This document shows, piece by piece, positions 37,471 to 47,300 of a stretch of 64,000 nt of DNA. Location of the stretch: the NCBI GenBank assembly GCA_963702695.1, contig CAVPDS010000003.1, positions 186,001-250,000 on the forward strand. Direction: 5' to 3'. A program made the position numbers and the translations under genes. The notes below the pieces were generated by a model. That model made no database searches. It saw only the letters and a program-made list of their open reading frames with translations, and had not been told where the DNA came from. Numbering within the stretch: the first letter of the stretch is position 1; every line of letters starts with the position of its first letter. The stretch is from VAZQ01 sp963702695. Its GTDB lineage: Bacteria > Pseudomonadota > Alphaproteobacteria > Rhizobiales > Xanthobacteraceae.

Positions 37471-38191
37471 GAGGCAGTTCCTTGAGCAGTCTGCCAAATC
37501 CCGCGCGTGGCTGATTGACCAGGAGTCGCTTCTGAATTTCCCAGGCCTGCGCGATGTTCGCGTGAACGACCGGAACCTGCAGGTCTTGTTCGAGGGTTTC
37601 CACAATGCCCTCGGTGCGCCAGGCGCCGCCTTGGATGTAGATGCCGTCGGCGCCTTTGTGATCACGGAAAAGCTTTTTAATGTGCGCATAGCAGTGTTCC
37701 GGTGAAATCTGACCGGCCTGATCGAAAGGAACGTCGATGGGCTCCATTGACACCACCTTGAAGCCCGCCTGCGTCATATAATCGATGACGATCTTGTTCT
37801 GCAGCGCCGAGTAGCTGGCGCCGATGAATTTCTTGATGCCCAGGGCGCGCAACGCTGCGACGTGGTTTTGGCCTGCGGTGAAGATCGGCGTTTTGTATTT
37901 CTTTTCCCACGATCGAATGAGTTCGGCTTCGCCTTTGTAGCCGAGCATCATGAACGGGGGCGTGCCGCCTGGATGGATCATGTCCATGCCCTGTTCGGCG
38001 AGTTCGGCAACGTATTTCTCGTAGAACGGAATCGCCGTGCTGAATTCCTGTTCGTTGCCCTGGCGCACGTTCAACAGCAGAGGAACGATGCCGATGCCCG
38101 CTGGTAAGAGCCTGATCAACTCCTCCAATGAGCCGGGCCGGCGCGTCGGCTTGATCAACCCAACAACGCCGCGCCACAAGGTGTAGGCCAT
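37460..38191 (-). CDS. Asp/Glu racemase-fold protein (maleate isomerase/arylmalonate decarboxylase-like), cysteine-free active site
   Basis: A 243-residue protein of the Asp/Glu-racemase superfamily by its overall pattern: MIHPGGTPPFMMLGY in the first half and GADGIYIQGGAWRT in the second. In characterised racemases, maleate isomerases and AMDase one or two cysteines occupy these loops; here both positions lack Cys (TPPF and QGGAW). The usual chemistry is therefore doubtful. ATG with GGAGG upstream. It shares direction with, and lies 38 bp after, a Bug-type receptor gene. A paralog is at 43463-44191. Confidence 0.75.
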   Translation of the reverse strand: MAYTLWRGVVGLIKPTRRPGSLEELIRLLPAGIGIVPLLLNVRQGNEQEFSTAIPFYEKYVAELAEQGMDMIHPGGTPPFMMLGYKGEAELIRSWEKKYKTPIFTAGQNHVAALRALGIKKFIGASYSALQNKIVIDYMTQAGFKVVSMEPIDVPFDQAGQISPEHCYAHIKKLFRDHKGADGIYIQGGAWRTEGIVETLEQDLQVPVVHANIAQAWEIQKRLLVNQPRAGFGRLLKELPPIA

Positions 38192-38229
38192 TCGACTGTC
38201 CTCCGTTTCAATGGCAATTCTCTGACGGC

Positions 38230-39297
38230 TCAGTGCGGCTGCAGCGCCGCCCGTGCCTTGACCGCCAGGTCATCAGGCGTCGCCATGATTTGAGTCACGA
38301 GCTCTTCGACTTCTTCACCGCTCACCGGCCTGATCTCCATTCCAAGCCGTTGTCCCTCGGCAAGAACGTCGGGATCGCGCAAGGTCTCGTCGAATGCGCG
38401 GCGCAGTAGCGCGAGCCGCTTGGGCGGAAGGCCCGGGGGCGCCATGAACGGACGCGACATTCCATATTTGGCGAAAACCAATTCCATGATGCGCCGATCC
38501 TGTGGCGTGCGGGCAAGGTCGATGGCCATGGGCACGCCTTGCAAGGCGGGATGGGCCGTCGTGCCCATCTGCACCAGGATGTTGATCTTCTTGTCCTTGA
38601 GCCACTGTGGGCGCGTCGAGGTCAGCGTGGTCCAATCCTTGCCCGCTTCGCCCTGGATTTCACCGTTTTCCATGGCCAAGTCGACGGCGGCGGCACCGTC
38701 ATAGCCGTGCACGATCTTGAATTTCGTTCCGAGGAGATTGTTGCTCAGCACCGCCAGGATCGAGCTGTCGGAGCTCGGCCCGGATGCCCCGAGAACGATC
38801 TCCTTCGTCGTCGCCTCCTGCAGCGTCTTCGCTGGCGCGTCATGCCATGTCACCGTGACGAACACAGTCTGCGCCATGCTCCCGATCCAGCCGAATTTCT
38901 TCGCGTCGAACAACGCGTTCCTTCCGCCCGGCGACAGCGTCTGGAAGAGCTTCTCGAACGGCAGGCCATTCTGGACGGTCCCGATTTCAGTGCCGTCCTT
39001 GGGCGCCCGGTTGTAGAGATAGTTGGCGAGCGTCAGCCCACCGGCGCCGGGCATGTTCTTGGCGATGACGTTCGGATTGCCGGGGAGGTGAGCACCGATA
39101 TGCCGTACCAGCAGGCGGGCATAGGCGTCATAACCCCCGCCTGCCGTCGACCCAACGATGATTGAAATTTGCTTGCCGCGGAAAAAATCGTCAGCCGGTT
39201 GAGCCACTGCCGGACCAGCGAGGCAAGTGATCACGGCGAGCGTCGTCACCGCTGCCAGGTGCCGGCAAGCCGTCATGTTCATGGTCGGCTCTTTCAT
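38230..39297 (-). CDS. Bug/TctC-type solute-binding protein
   Basis: This 355-residue exported protein has a signal peptide (hydrophobic LAAVTTLAVITCLAGPAVA, cut after AQ) and the family opening FFRGKQISIIVGSTAGGGYD, followed by HLPGNPNVIAKNMPGAGGL. Bug receptors bind carboxylates in the periplasm for tripartite tricarboxylate transporters. No TctA/TctB genes are nearby, so it is an orphan receptor, as is common in this group of bacteria. It is paired with the racemase-fold gene, suggesting a shared (di)carboxylate ligand. Confidence 0.88.
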   Translation of the reverse strand: MKEPTMNMTACRHLAAVTTLAVITCLAGPAVAQPADDFFRGKQISIIVGSTAGGGYDAYARLLVRHIGAHLPGNPNVIAKNMPGAGGLTLANYLYNRAPKDGTEIGTVQNGLPFEKLFQTLSPGGRNALFDAKKFGWIGSMAQTVFVTVTWHDAPAKTLQEATTKEIVLGASGPSSDSSILAVLSNNLLGTKFKIVHGYDGAAAVDLAMENGEIQGEAGKDWTTLTSTRPQWLKDKKINILVQMGTTAHPALQGVPMAIDLARTPQDRRIMELVFAKYGMSRPFMAPPGLPPKRLALLRRAFDETLRDPDVLAEGQRLGMEIRPVSGEEVEELVTQIMATPDDLAVKARAALQPH

Positions 39298-39420
39298 GGT
39301 CGGCTTTCCTTCTCAACCCGGGCGAGTTCTTTCGCTATAGCCGTTGCCATCGTATCGTGCGGTATGCCTTGATGCACGTGGAAGATCAATCATCGATCCT
39401 TCCGACTGAGCGAGGTTCTC

Positions 39421-40395
39421 ATGATCCGATTCATCTCGATGGCGGCCGGTCTCGTCGCTTCGGTGCTGATGCTGGCGAACGGCGCATTGGCACAACCACA
39501 GGGTGACGCGTCGAAGGGCACCTGGAGCAACAAGACGCCGCTTCCGACGACGCGCAACGAGACGTCGGCCGTGACAGTCAATGGCAAAATCTATCTCATC
39601 GGTGGCAACTATCCGTCGAAGAAATATGATGTTGCCGACAACGCGGAATATGACACCGCAACGGATCAGTGGCGCATGCGCGCGCCGATGCCGAGTGGCT
39701 TGAACCATCTCGGGACCGCGACCCTCAATGGCAAAATCTATGTGGTCGGAGGCTTCACCAGCAACGGCCACAGGGGCGTCACCGACAAAGCCTACGAATA
39801 CGATATCGCGGGCGACACTTGGCGGACCTTGGCACCGCTCTCGAGTCTTCGGGGTTCGGTAGCCGTGGCGGCCATCGACGGGAGAGTCCATGCGTTCGGG
39901 GGCCGCAAGAATGAGACCGATGTCGTTGCGATCCACGAAGTTTACGATCCGGCTACTGGAAAATGGAGCGCAGCCGCGCCGCTGCCGAAAGGGCGTGACC
40001 ACATGGCGGCGGTGACTGTTGATGGCAAGATCCACGTTGTCGGCGGCCGCTTCGGAGCGAACGAGGACAGCACCGGGCTGCATACCATCTATGATCCGAA
40101 GACCAACTCGTGGATGTCGGCGGCACCGGTCCCGACCCCACGCGGCGGCGGCGCTGGAACGCTGTATAGAAACATGATCGTGTTCCTCGGCGGCGAAAGC
40201 GATACTCGGACCTACGATGAGAACGAAGCCTACGACCTCAAGACCGGCAAGTGGCTGACACTCGCGCCCATGCCGACGGGTCGCCACGGCTTCGGCGTCG
40301 CCGCGGTTGGACCAAATCTCTATGTCATTGCCGGCGCGCGCGGAGTGGGTGCGTCTCAGCCTACGAGTGAGACGCTGATCTTCACTCTGCCATGA
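39421..40395 (+). CDS. Exported Kelch-repeat beta-propeller protein
   Basis: A 324-residue protein with a signal peptide (MIRFISMAAGLVASVLMLA, cleavage near ALAQP) and six Kelch motifs with the paired glycines: YLIGG, YVVGG, HAFGG, HVVGG, VFLGG and YVIAG, each followed by a Tyr/Trp pattern. It should fold as a secreted or periplasmic beta-propeller. GAGG precedes the ATG. It is divergent from the Bug-receptor gene and has a close paralog at 41300-42268. The ligand or enzymatic role is unknown. Confidence 0.88.
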   Translation: MIRFISMAAGLVASVLMLANGALAQPQGDASKGTWSNKTPLPTTRNETSAVTVNGKIYLIGGNYPSKKYDVADNAEYDTATDQWRMRAPMPSGLNHLGTATLNGKIYVVGGFTSNGHRGVTDKAYEYDIAGDTWRTLAPLSSLRGSVAVAAIDGRVHAFGGRKNETDVVAIHEVYDPATGKWSAAAPLPKGRDHMAAVTVDGKIHVVGGRFGANEDSTGLHTIYDPKTNSWMSAAPVPTPRGGGAGTLYRNMIVFLGGESDTRTYDENEAYDLKTGKWLTLAPMPTGRHGFGVAAVGPNLYVIAGARGVGASQPTSETLIFTLP

Positions 40396-40436
40396 TCGAA
40401 TTTCGATAGGCCCGCGACCAAGGCTTGAATTTGTTC

Positions 40437-40463
40437 ATGCCGGCCCCGAATGCACGCCGGCAT
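40437..40463. terminator. Hairpin between convergent genes, likely bidirectional terminator
   Basis: Perfect 8-bp inverted repeat ATGCCGGC/GCCGGCAT with an 11-base loop, between the convergent Kelch and L,D-transpeptidase genes. There is no T-tract, so the strength is uncertain. Confidence 0.5.
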
Positions 40464-41098
40464 CAGTAAGGATTAAAGAAGGGAAACCGTTGTGGCCGCC
40501 CGTAATCAGGGTAGGGCCGTTCATAACTTGGTCTAGGCAAAGTGTACCTGGGTCGAGCGATCGGCGCAGAATTGCCGCCGGATACGACGATGGTCGTTGC
40601 CGCCATGCCTTCGTTCTTCACCAACGCAAAAAGAGTTGCGGCATTTGCCGGATGCAGACGGATGCAGCCGTGGGAAGCGGGTCCGCCCAGCCGATTGATC
40701 TCATAGCTGCCATGGATTGCGTAGCCGCCGTGGAAAAAGATCGAATGTGGCATTGGCGAATTATAATATTCCTTGGAGAACCACGTTCTTTCCAAGCGCT
40801 GCGGATGGTAGGTGCCGCTCGGCGTGCCATAGCCCGCTCGGCCGGTCGAAACTGTAAACTGATAGCGCGTCACTCCGTCCACCGACACGGACATCTGTTG
40901 CGTGCTTTTGTCGACCGATATCAGAACGTTGGCGAAGGCGGGCGGCGCTCCGATTGCCAAAGTGATGACGGTAAGCACCCCGCAGAGCAGACGTGTTGTC
41001 GCACGCGCGGCGCGCCTGTGCGATCGCATCGCCGCCAAGATCTGCGATTTTATTCCTGTGCAAACTTGCCGCAGCCCGTGCTTCACTTTCCGTGTCAT
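40463..41098 (-). CDS. L,D-transpeptidase (YkuD family)
   Basis: I prefer the ATG at 41098, which has CGGAG about 8 bases upstream; the frame is open to 41212, and an ATG at 41029 would give the shortest form. The 211-residue product has a signal-like hydrophobic segment ending APPAFA. It then has a YkuD domain with IHGSYEINRLGGPASHGCIR, the catalytic Cys being in SHGCIR. The tail is Pro/Tyr/Arg-rich. Such enzymes make 3-3 peptidoglycan cross-links or attach proteins to peptidoglycan in the periplasm. Confidence 0.88.
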   Translation of the reverse strand: MTRKVKHGLRQVCTGIKSQILAAMRSHRRAARATTRLLCGVLTVITLAIGAPPAFANVLISVDKSTQQMSVSVDGVTRYQFTVSTGRAGYGTPSGTYHPQRLERTWFSKEYYNSPMPHSIFFHGGYAIHGSYEINRLGGPASHGCIRLHPANAATLFALVKNEGMAATTIVVSGGNSAPIARPRYTLPRPSYERPYPDYGRPQRFPFFNPY

Positions 41099-41299
41099 CG
41101 AAGTTCTCCGAAGTCGATTACCTGCTGCTACGCCCCGCAATGAGATGCACGCCTTTGTCGTCCCCGCACCATTCTCCAAAATACAAAATCGACGGCAGCT
41201 CGTCGCCAGCATTCGTCAACCCGTCTGCGAATCTACCGACATTCACGACACTCACGCTGTCACCGGCTGCAGCTCCGAGGACGCCCTTCCGGTATCGTC

Positions 41300-42268
41300 T
41301 CAAGGTATGGTGAAGGCAAGCAGATCGTTCGTCACTTGGCGGTTGCCGCGTGATTGGCCGCCTCCGGCGACGTAAAGCATGTTCCCGATCGCCGTCACAC
41401 CGATCCCGTGGTGGGGCGTCGGCATCGGTGCCAGTGTGACCCACCGATTGGTCTTCACGTCGAAGCCTTCGTTTTCGTTATAGGCGCGCTTATCGTCTTC
41501 TCCGCCCAGATAGACGACCATGCCGTGATAAAAGGCGCCCGATCCGCCGCCGCGCGGCGTCGGCATCAGCGGGCCGGACGTCCAGATTTGCGTCGCCGGG
41601 TCGTAGATGTCGTGGAGACCCGTCGAATCCTCGTTTGCGCCAAACCGTCCGCCGACGACGTGGATTTTGCCGTCGACCGCCACTGCGGCCATGTGATCAC
41701 GACCGCGCGGCAGCGGCGGGGCCGGACTCCAGATATTGGTCTTGGGATCGTAGACTTCATGGATGGCGACCACGTCAGTCTCGTTCTTACGGCCGCCGAA
41801 GGCGTGGATCTTCCCATCGACGGCCGCCGCGGCGACTGAGCCGCGCGGCGCCGATAGTGAGGCGAGCTTGCGCCACTTGTCGCCAGCGGGATCGTATTCA
41901 AAGACGCCGTCGCTGACCTGCCGATGCCGGTTGTTGGTAAAGCCGCCGACGACATAGACCTTGCCATCGAGAACGGCGGTCCCAATGTGGTCCATACCGA
42001 GCGGCATCGGGTTGCGCATTTGCCATGTATCGGTCGCCGGATCGTAGACTTCGACATCGGCTTTGGCCGGGAAGCCGCCACTGAATGCATAGGCCTTGTC
42101 GTTGACGGCGACGGCGACGATTTCCGTCCACGTGCTCGGAAGCGGCGCCTTCTTCATCCAGTTCCCCGGCGCACCAGCGCCTTGCGAATGCGCGCCTATG
42201 GCCATGGTGGCGATGAGTGCCAGCGCCGTGGCGCCGCGGCATGCCAGCGAGGGGATGAGATGTCTCAT
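41300..42268 (-). CDS. Exported Kelch-repeat beta-propeller protein, paralog
   Basis: Start at 42268 (MRHLIPSLACRG), with GGGAGAAG upstream; 13 upstream codons in the open frame are not needed. The 322-residue product has a signal peptide ending near AHSQG and six Kelch motifs. It is strongly similar along its length to the Kelch protein at 39421-40395: both contain HAFGGRKNETDVVAIHEVYD and HVVGGRFGANEDSTGLH. It is encoded 36 bp before its neighbouring Bug-receptor end, in the same direction as that gene. Confidence 0.88.
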   Translation of the reverse strand: MRHLIPSLACRGATALALIATMAIGAHSQGAGAPGNWMKKAPLPSTWTEIVAVAVNDKAYAFSGGFPAKADVEVYDPATDTWQMRNPMPLGMDHIGTAVLDGKVYVVGGFTNNRHRQVSDGVFEYDPAGDKWRKLASLSAPRGSVAAAAVDGKIHAFGGRKNETDVVAIHEVYDPKTNIWSPAPPLPRGRDHMAAVAVDGKIHVVGGRFGANEDSTGLHDIYDPATQIWTSGPLMPTPRGGGSGAFYHGMVVYLGGEDDKRAYNENEGFDVKTNRWVTLAPMPTPHHGIGVTAIGNMLYVAGGGQSRGNRQVTNDLLAFTIP

Positions 42269-42303
42269 CTGTGCTTCTCCCGATACGACATATGCCTGGA
42301 CGA

Positions 42304-43377
42304 TCATTTCTTCTGGGCGACGAAGATATCGCGCACCCGATGCACCGTGTCACTGGCCGTGGCATAAAGCTGTCGTACCAGCGTGTCGATCTCCTCGCCT
42401 CGGGTTGGATCGATGTCGAGGCCGCGCCGGTGCGCCTCTTCGAGAAATTCCGGATCGTGCATCGTTGCCATGAAACTTTCACGCAAGATGGCCGCAATCG
42501 GCACGGGAGTGCCCGGCGGTGCGAGATAAGGCCGGCCGAATTCCTGCGTGGCGAACAGCAACAACAGCGAATCGCGTTGCTCCTGCGTCTTTGCGTAGTT
42601 CAATGCGAGGGGCACCTGCGGCAATTCGGGATGTGGCTTAAGCCCGTATTGCACGATCAGGTTAATTTTGTGCTCGGCCAGCAAGGCCGTCATCGTCCCC
42701 TTGATGCTGGCCCAGGTGATGCCCCCGTTGGCCTGCACCTCACCTCGTTCCATCGCGAGATTGATGTCCTTGGTGCCCGGATAGCCGGTGACCAGCTTGA
42801 ACCTGGTGCCGAGAACGGCATTCGTGAGGGTCGGGAAAGTCTCGTCTGCCCCGCCGGATCCACCCACGATCAGCTCGGTCCTGAATGCGTCATCGAATGT
42901 CTTCACCGGCGCGTCGGTGCGCGCCACCATGAGCTGCGACTCCCGCAGCGCACTGCCGATCCACGTGAATTGCCGCGCATCGACGCGCGCACGCTCTGGA
43001 TCGAGGATAGCCCGGGTCACCACTTGCGGGTTCACCGCGCCGATGACAGTGCCGTCCTTCGGAGCCAGGGAGAAGACGTGGTTGGCTGCCTGCATCGATG
43101 AGGCGCCGGGCAGGTTCTGCGGCACGATCGTCGGATTGCCGGGAATGTGCCGCGTCCAGTAGGCCGCGATCGTGCGGGCAAACAGATCGTAGCCGCCGCC
43201 CGCGCTCGAGCCGATCACAAGCCGGATCTGCTTGCCCCGAAACAACTGAGCCGCGTCTTGCGCGGTCGCCTCACCCCGGCGGCAACCAATAATGCAGAGG
43301 GTGACGATCGCGACGGCCACCCACCGACCCCCGCGACCTGAAGCGGCTTTTCTGTCGTCCATGAGGACGTCCACCAT
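42304..43377 (-). CDS. Bug/TctC-type solute-binding protein, paralog
   Basis: A 357-residue protein with FRGKQIRLVIGSSAGGGYDL and HIPGNPTIVPQNLPGAS, the Bug family signature. The N-terminus has a hydrophobic stretch VAVAIVTLCIIGC followed by RRGEATAQ. The Cys could mean a lipoprotein site or simply lie within the signal peptide. ATG at 43377 or 43362 are both possible. It is paralogous to the protein at 38230-39297, with the Kelch paralog downstream. No TctA/TctB membrane components are nearby. Confidence 0.85.
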   Translation of the reverse strand: MVDVLMDDRKAASGRGGRWVAVAIVTLCIIGCRRGEATAQDAAQLFRGKQIRLVIGSSAGGGYDLFARTIAAYWTRHIPGNPTIVPQNLPGASSMQAANHVFSLAPKDGTVIGAVNPQVVTRAILDPERARVDARQFTWIGSALRESQLMVARTDAPVKTFDDAFRTELIVGGSGGADETFPTLTNAVLGTRFKLVTGYPGTKDINLAMERGEVQANGGITWASIKGTMTALLAEHKINLIVQYGLKPHPELPQVPLALNYAKTQEQRDSLLLLFATQEFGRPYLAPPGTPVPIAAILRESFMATMHDPEFLEEAHRRGLDIDPTRGEEIDTLVRQLYATASDTVHRVRDIFVAQKK

Positions 43378-43462
43378 TCAAATCTTCATACACGCGCAGC
43401 ATTCTATTCGCACCTGCCGCATGGTAACAGGCCAAATCTTATGTTGAACTCGGGAGGCCCGT

Positions 43463-44191
43463 GTGAGCAACTCCAATCAAGGCCGGTTCGTCGGAATGGT
43501 GAAGCCGACGTCGCAGGCGTCAGGCTCGCACGACGCGCTTGCCGCCATCCTGCCCGCTGAAATCCGTACCCACACGGTCTATTGCGGCATCCGCGACGGC
43601 ACCGTCGAAGAATTCAAAACGATCATGCCGCAATACGAGCGCGGCGTGGCGGAAGTCGCGGCGCTAAAGGTCGACCTGATCCATGCCGAGGGCACGCCTC
43701 CGTTCATGCTGCACGGCTATTCCGGCGAGCAGCGGATCATCGCGGCGTGGGAAGAGAAGTACGGTATCCCCGTCTTTACCTCGGGCACGAACCAGATTCG
43801 CGCGATGAAGGCGCTCGGAGCCACGCGCGTGGTCGGCGCCGGGTACGATTCCATCACGGGACCGATTGTCGAGCGTTATTTCGCAGACGCCGGTTTCGAC
43901 GTCGTTGCCGTCGAGAAGGTGAAGGCGACCTGGGAGGAGGTCGGACTGCTGACCGACGAGGAGATGATCGAGACGATGGTCGATGTGTTTCTTCGACATC
44001 CCGGTGGCGAGGTCATGTATCTGCAGGGCAGCAAGTGGCCCTCGCTGAATGTCGTGGATCGACTGGAAGCCCGCATCAAGGTGCCGGTGGTGCAGGCCGT
44101 CGCCGCCCGCTGCTGGGAATTGCAGGTCCGCTTTGGACTGCAGCGGCCGCAGTCCGGTTATGGCCGGCTGCTCGCCGAGATGCCGAATTAG
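43463..44191 (+). CDS. Asp/Glu racemase-fold protein, paralog, cysteine-free active site
   Basis: A 242-residue paralog of the protein at 37460-38191. It has HAEGTPPFMLHGY in the first active-site loop and VMYLQGSKWPS in the second; both expected cysteine positions are non-Cys. The GTG has GGGAGG five bases upstream. It is divergent from the Bug-receptor paralog. The pairing with a receptor for small carboxylates suggests that it acts on or binds such a compound, possibly as a lyase or decarboxylase, but the chemistry cannot be deduced. Confidence 0.75.
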   Translation: MSNSNQGRFVGMVKPTSQASGSHDALAAILPAEIRTHTVYCGIRDGTVEEFKTIMPQYERGVAEVAALKVDLIHAEGTPPFMLHGYSGEQRIIAAWEEKYGIPVFTSGTNQIRAMKALGATRVVGAGYDSITGPIVERYFADAGFDVVAVEKVKATWEEVGLLTDEEMIETMVDVFLRHPGGEVMYLQGSKWPSLNVVDRLEARIKVPVVQAVAARCWELQVRFGLQRPQSGYGRLLAEMPN

Positions 44192-44367
44192 CTCACGCGT
44201 ACCAAGGTTGGGAGCATTCTTTGAATGCATCGATCGCTGGAAAGCTGCCGAAGCACTTCCTCGCTATGCCCTCCAAGTGTCGGAGCCGAATCGGTCTTTC
44301 CAGACCAGCGCCCGTCCGAAAAGACCGGCCGGCGTTGCCTCGGAATTTATTGCGAGCGGCCGCTTGC

Positions 44368-47300
44368 TCACACCAAATCATAGTGGTGAACCGCGGGCGC
44401 GGTGGCGGGATTTACGTCGCCAGCGATTTGTTGGCTGGCGATATGCGTTCCGTTCATGGTCCAGGTCGCAAGCGTGCCGTCGTCGTTTTGGAACAGGATG
44501 TCGGTCTTCCCGTCCCCATTGAAGTCGGCGGTTCCTTCGATCCGCCACTCAGGGCCGACGAGACCGATCGCCTGGTTTGACTGAATGCTCGCCCCGTTCA
44601 TCTGCCAAATCGCGACGGTGCCGTCATCGTCGCGCCACAGGATGTCGTTGTTGCCATCGCCGTTGAAATCGCCGGCGCCGACGACATGCCAGTCATTTCC
44701 GATGACTCCGAAGCTCGTGTTTGACACGACCTGCGTGCCATTCATCTGCCACAAGGCAACCGTGCCGTTGTCGTTGCGCCACAGAATGTCGCTCCTGTGA
44801 TCGTTGCCGACATCGGCGAGCGCGACGACGTGCCATTCGGTCCCGACGGAGCCGAGGCTCGCGTTGGAGGCAATCTGGCTGCCGTTCATCTGCCACAGCG
44901 CGACTGCGCCGCTGTCGTTGCGCCACAGAATGTCGTTCTTGCCGTCGCCGTTGAAATCGGCGCTGCCGTCGATGTGCCACTCGTTGCCTACGAGGCCGAG
45001 GCTGGTGTTTATGGCAAGTTGGGCGCCGTTCATCTGCCACAGCGCGACCGTGCCGTCGTCGTCGCGCCATAGGATGTCACTCTTGCCGTCGCCATTGAAA
45101 TCGGCGCTGCCGTCGATTTGCCAGTCAGTGCCGACAAGTCCAAGGTTGGTGCTCGATGTGAGTTGGCCACCCGCGGTCTGCGATTGCAGCAGCGTCAATG
45201 TCCCGTCGGGGCCGCGCACCAGGAGGTCGGCAATGTGATTGCCATCGAAATCGCCGTGGAAACCCTCGTCGAGCTGGGTCGGAGCTACCGTGAGCGTTAC
45301 GGTGGCGACATTGCCGGCCAGCGTGCCGTCGTCGACGTGATAGGTGAAGCTGTCGCTGCCGACGAAACTCGCCGCCGGCGTATAGGCGAACGAGCCGTCG
45401 CTACCGAGCGCAAACGCCGCACTGTGAGTGGGGCCGCTGTTGAGAACGGCCGTGATCGCTCCGCCGTTGACATCGGCATCGTTGGCGAGCACGCCGCTGC
45501 CAGCCGCGACCGTCAGGGCATGATTCATGGTGACGGAGTAATTGTCGGGCGCAGCCGCCGGCGCGGCGTCCCCCACCGCGATGCTGAAGTTGCTGGCGTT
45601 GGTCCCGCCCTGGCTGTCGCTCGCCTGCACTGAGATGGCGTAAGCGTGCCCGGGCACGCTCTCGTAATCGATGCCGGCGGCGCCCGCTGCGCTGACAGTG
45701 ACGACGCCGCTCGCTGCATCGATCTGGAAGAAATTGCCCGGGTTGGTGATCAGCGAATAGGCAAGGTTGGTCCCGTCTTCGAGGTCGGTCGACGAGGCCG
45801 TGATGCCGACCGGTGTTCCAGCGGCGGCGCCTTCAGTGACGCTGTTGATTGCAGCGTTGCTGTCGATCGGAGCGCTCGGCGGAATGTTGGGCGCTAGCCC
45901 CGATGCGGGGACGACGTGCAAATCCAACGGAAAGAAATAGTTGAACCCGGTGTTGGGAAAGACGGTATTGAAATCCTGGGTGATGAAGTCGATCGCAGCA
46001 ACCATCAGATCCTGGTTGGACGTGAGGCTGGTGCGGAACTCCGCCACGCCGGACTGCTCATTGGGATTGGTGTTGTCGAACGGCGTCGAATCGACCAATA
46101 ACGGCGTCCCTAGCAAGGCCCCGGTGGGGCTGAGACGCTGCAGCAGGACATCTTGATGCGACTCGTCCGATGCTGAACGCGTCCAGAGCACCGCGAAGCT
46201 GCCATCCGCCAACGCGACCATCACCTCGCCGGCGTCGACAACGGAATCCGCGGTGTTCACCATGACCTCGCCCGAGGTCGGCGAACCATCGGCCGCGAAG
46301 GTGCGAATGAAGACGTCCTGGTCCGGCCCGCTACCCGTTCCATCGTCGCGAATGGATTCGAACAGCACCGCAAAACCACCGTCTGCAAGTGCAATTACCT
46401 GATCGGGTAGATTGACGACGCCGGAAACCTGATTGACCTTGATGCCGCCGAACTGTGAACCTGCTGCAATGGCGCCGGTCGAGTCATAGGTCTGCACGTA
46501 CAGGTCACTGTTTGGATCTAAGGTGTCATATTGACCCCAAAGGGCCACGAACCCGCCGTTGGTTAGCCCCGTGGCGTGCTGCGTTTCCGCCAAAACCGTC
46601 GGATCGGTGTTGCCATCGACCCGTAAGGGCGTCGCTGCAGTGTAGCTACCCGCGTTGAAGACCCGGGCGAAAATCTGCTGGGTTCCGGAAAGACTGTCGC
46701 TCTCCCAGAATACCCCGAAATTGTCACCGCCGAGGGCGACGATCTCCGGCTGGGTGTCGAAGAAACCGCCATCGACGCTTGTGACGCCACCGTCGGTGCT
46801 GTTGGCCTGAATTTCGGCTGTGACCGCGTTGCCGTCGTTCTCGAACACGCGGACAAAGACGCTGTCCTCCAGCCCTCCACTCGGGCCGGTGTCGCGGCTG
46901 GACAGCCAAGTCACCGCATAGCCATCATCAAGCCGCACGATCTCATTGCGCTCGGCGACGTCGGAGGGTCCGATCGCCGTCGATAAGTCATCCGGATGAG
47001 CGCCCGGACTGTTGGCCAGCACCGGGCCGGAATCCGGGCTCCCGTCCGCGTTGAATGTGGCCACGTAGACGTTGTCACCCCCGGCGCCGGGTAGATCGAT
47101 CTGATCCCATATGACGGCATAGCCGCCGCTGTTCAGCGTGATCGCCTGACCTGGGATCGGGAAATTCGCGCCGCTGACAACCGTCTGCGTGCCCGCCGAG
47201 ACTTCGTTGCCGGTCGCGTCGTAAACGCGGGTGAGAATCTCATCATCGCAGCTCTGCCAGGTGACGGCGAAATCGCCATTCGGCAGCGCTGTGAGCAGGT

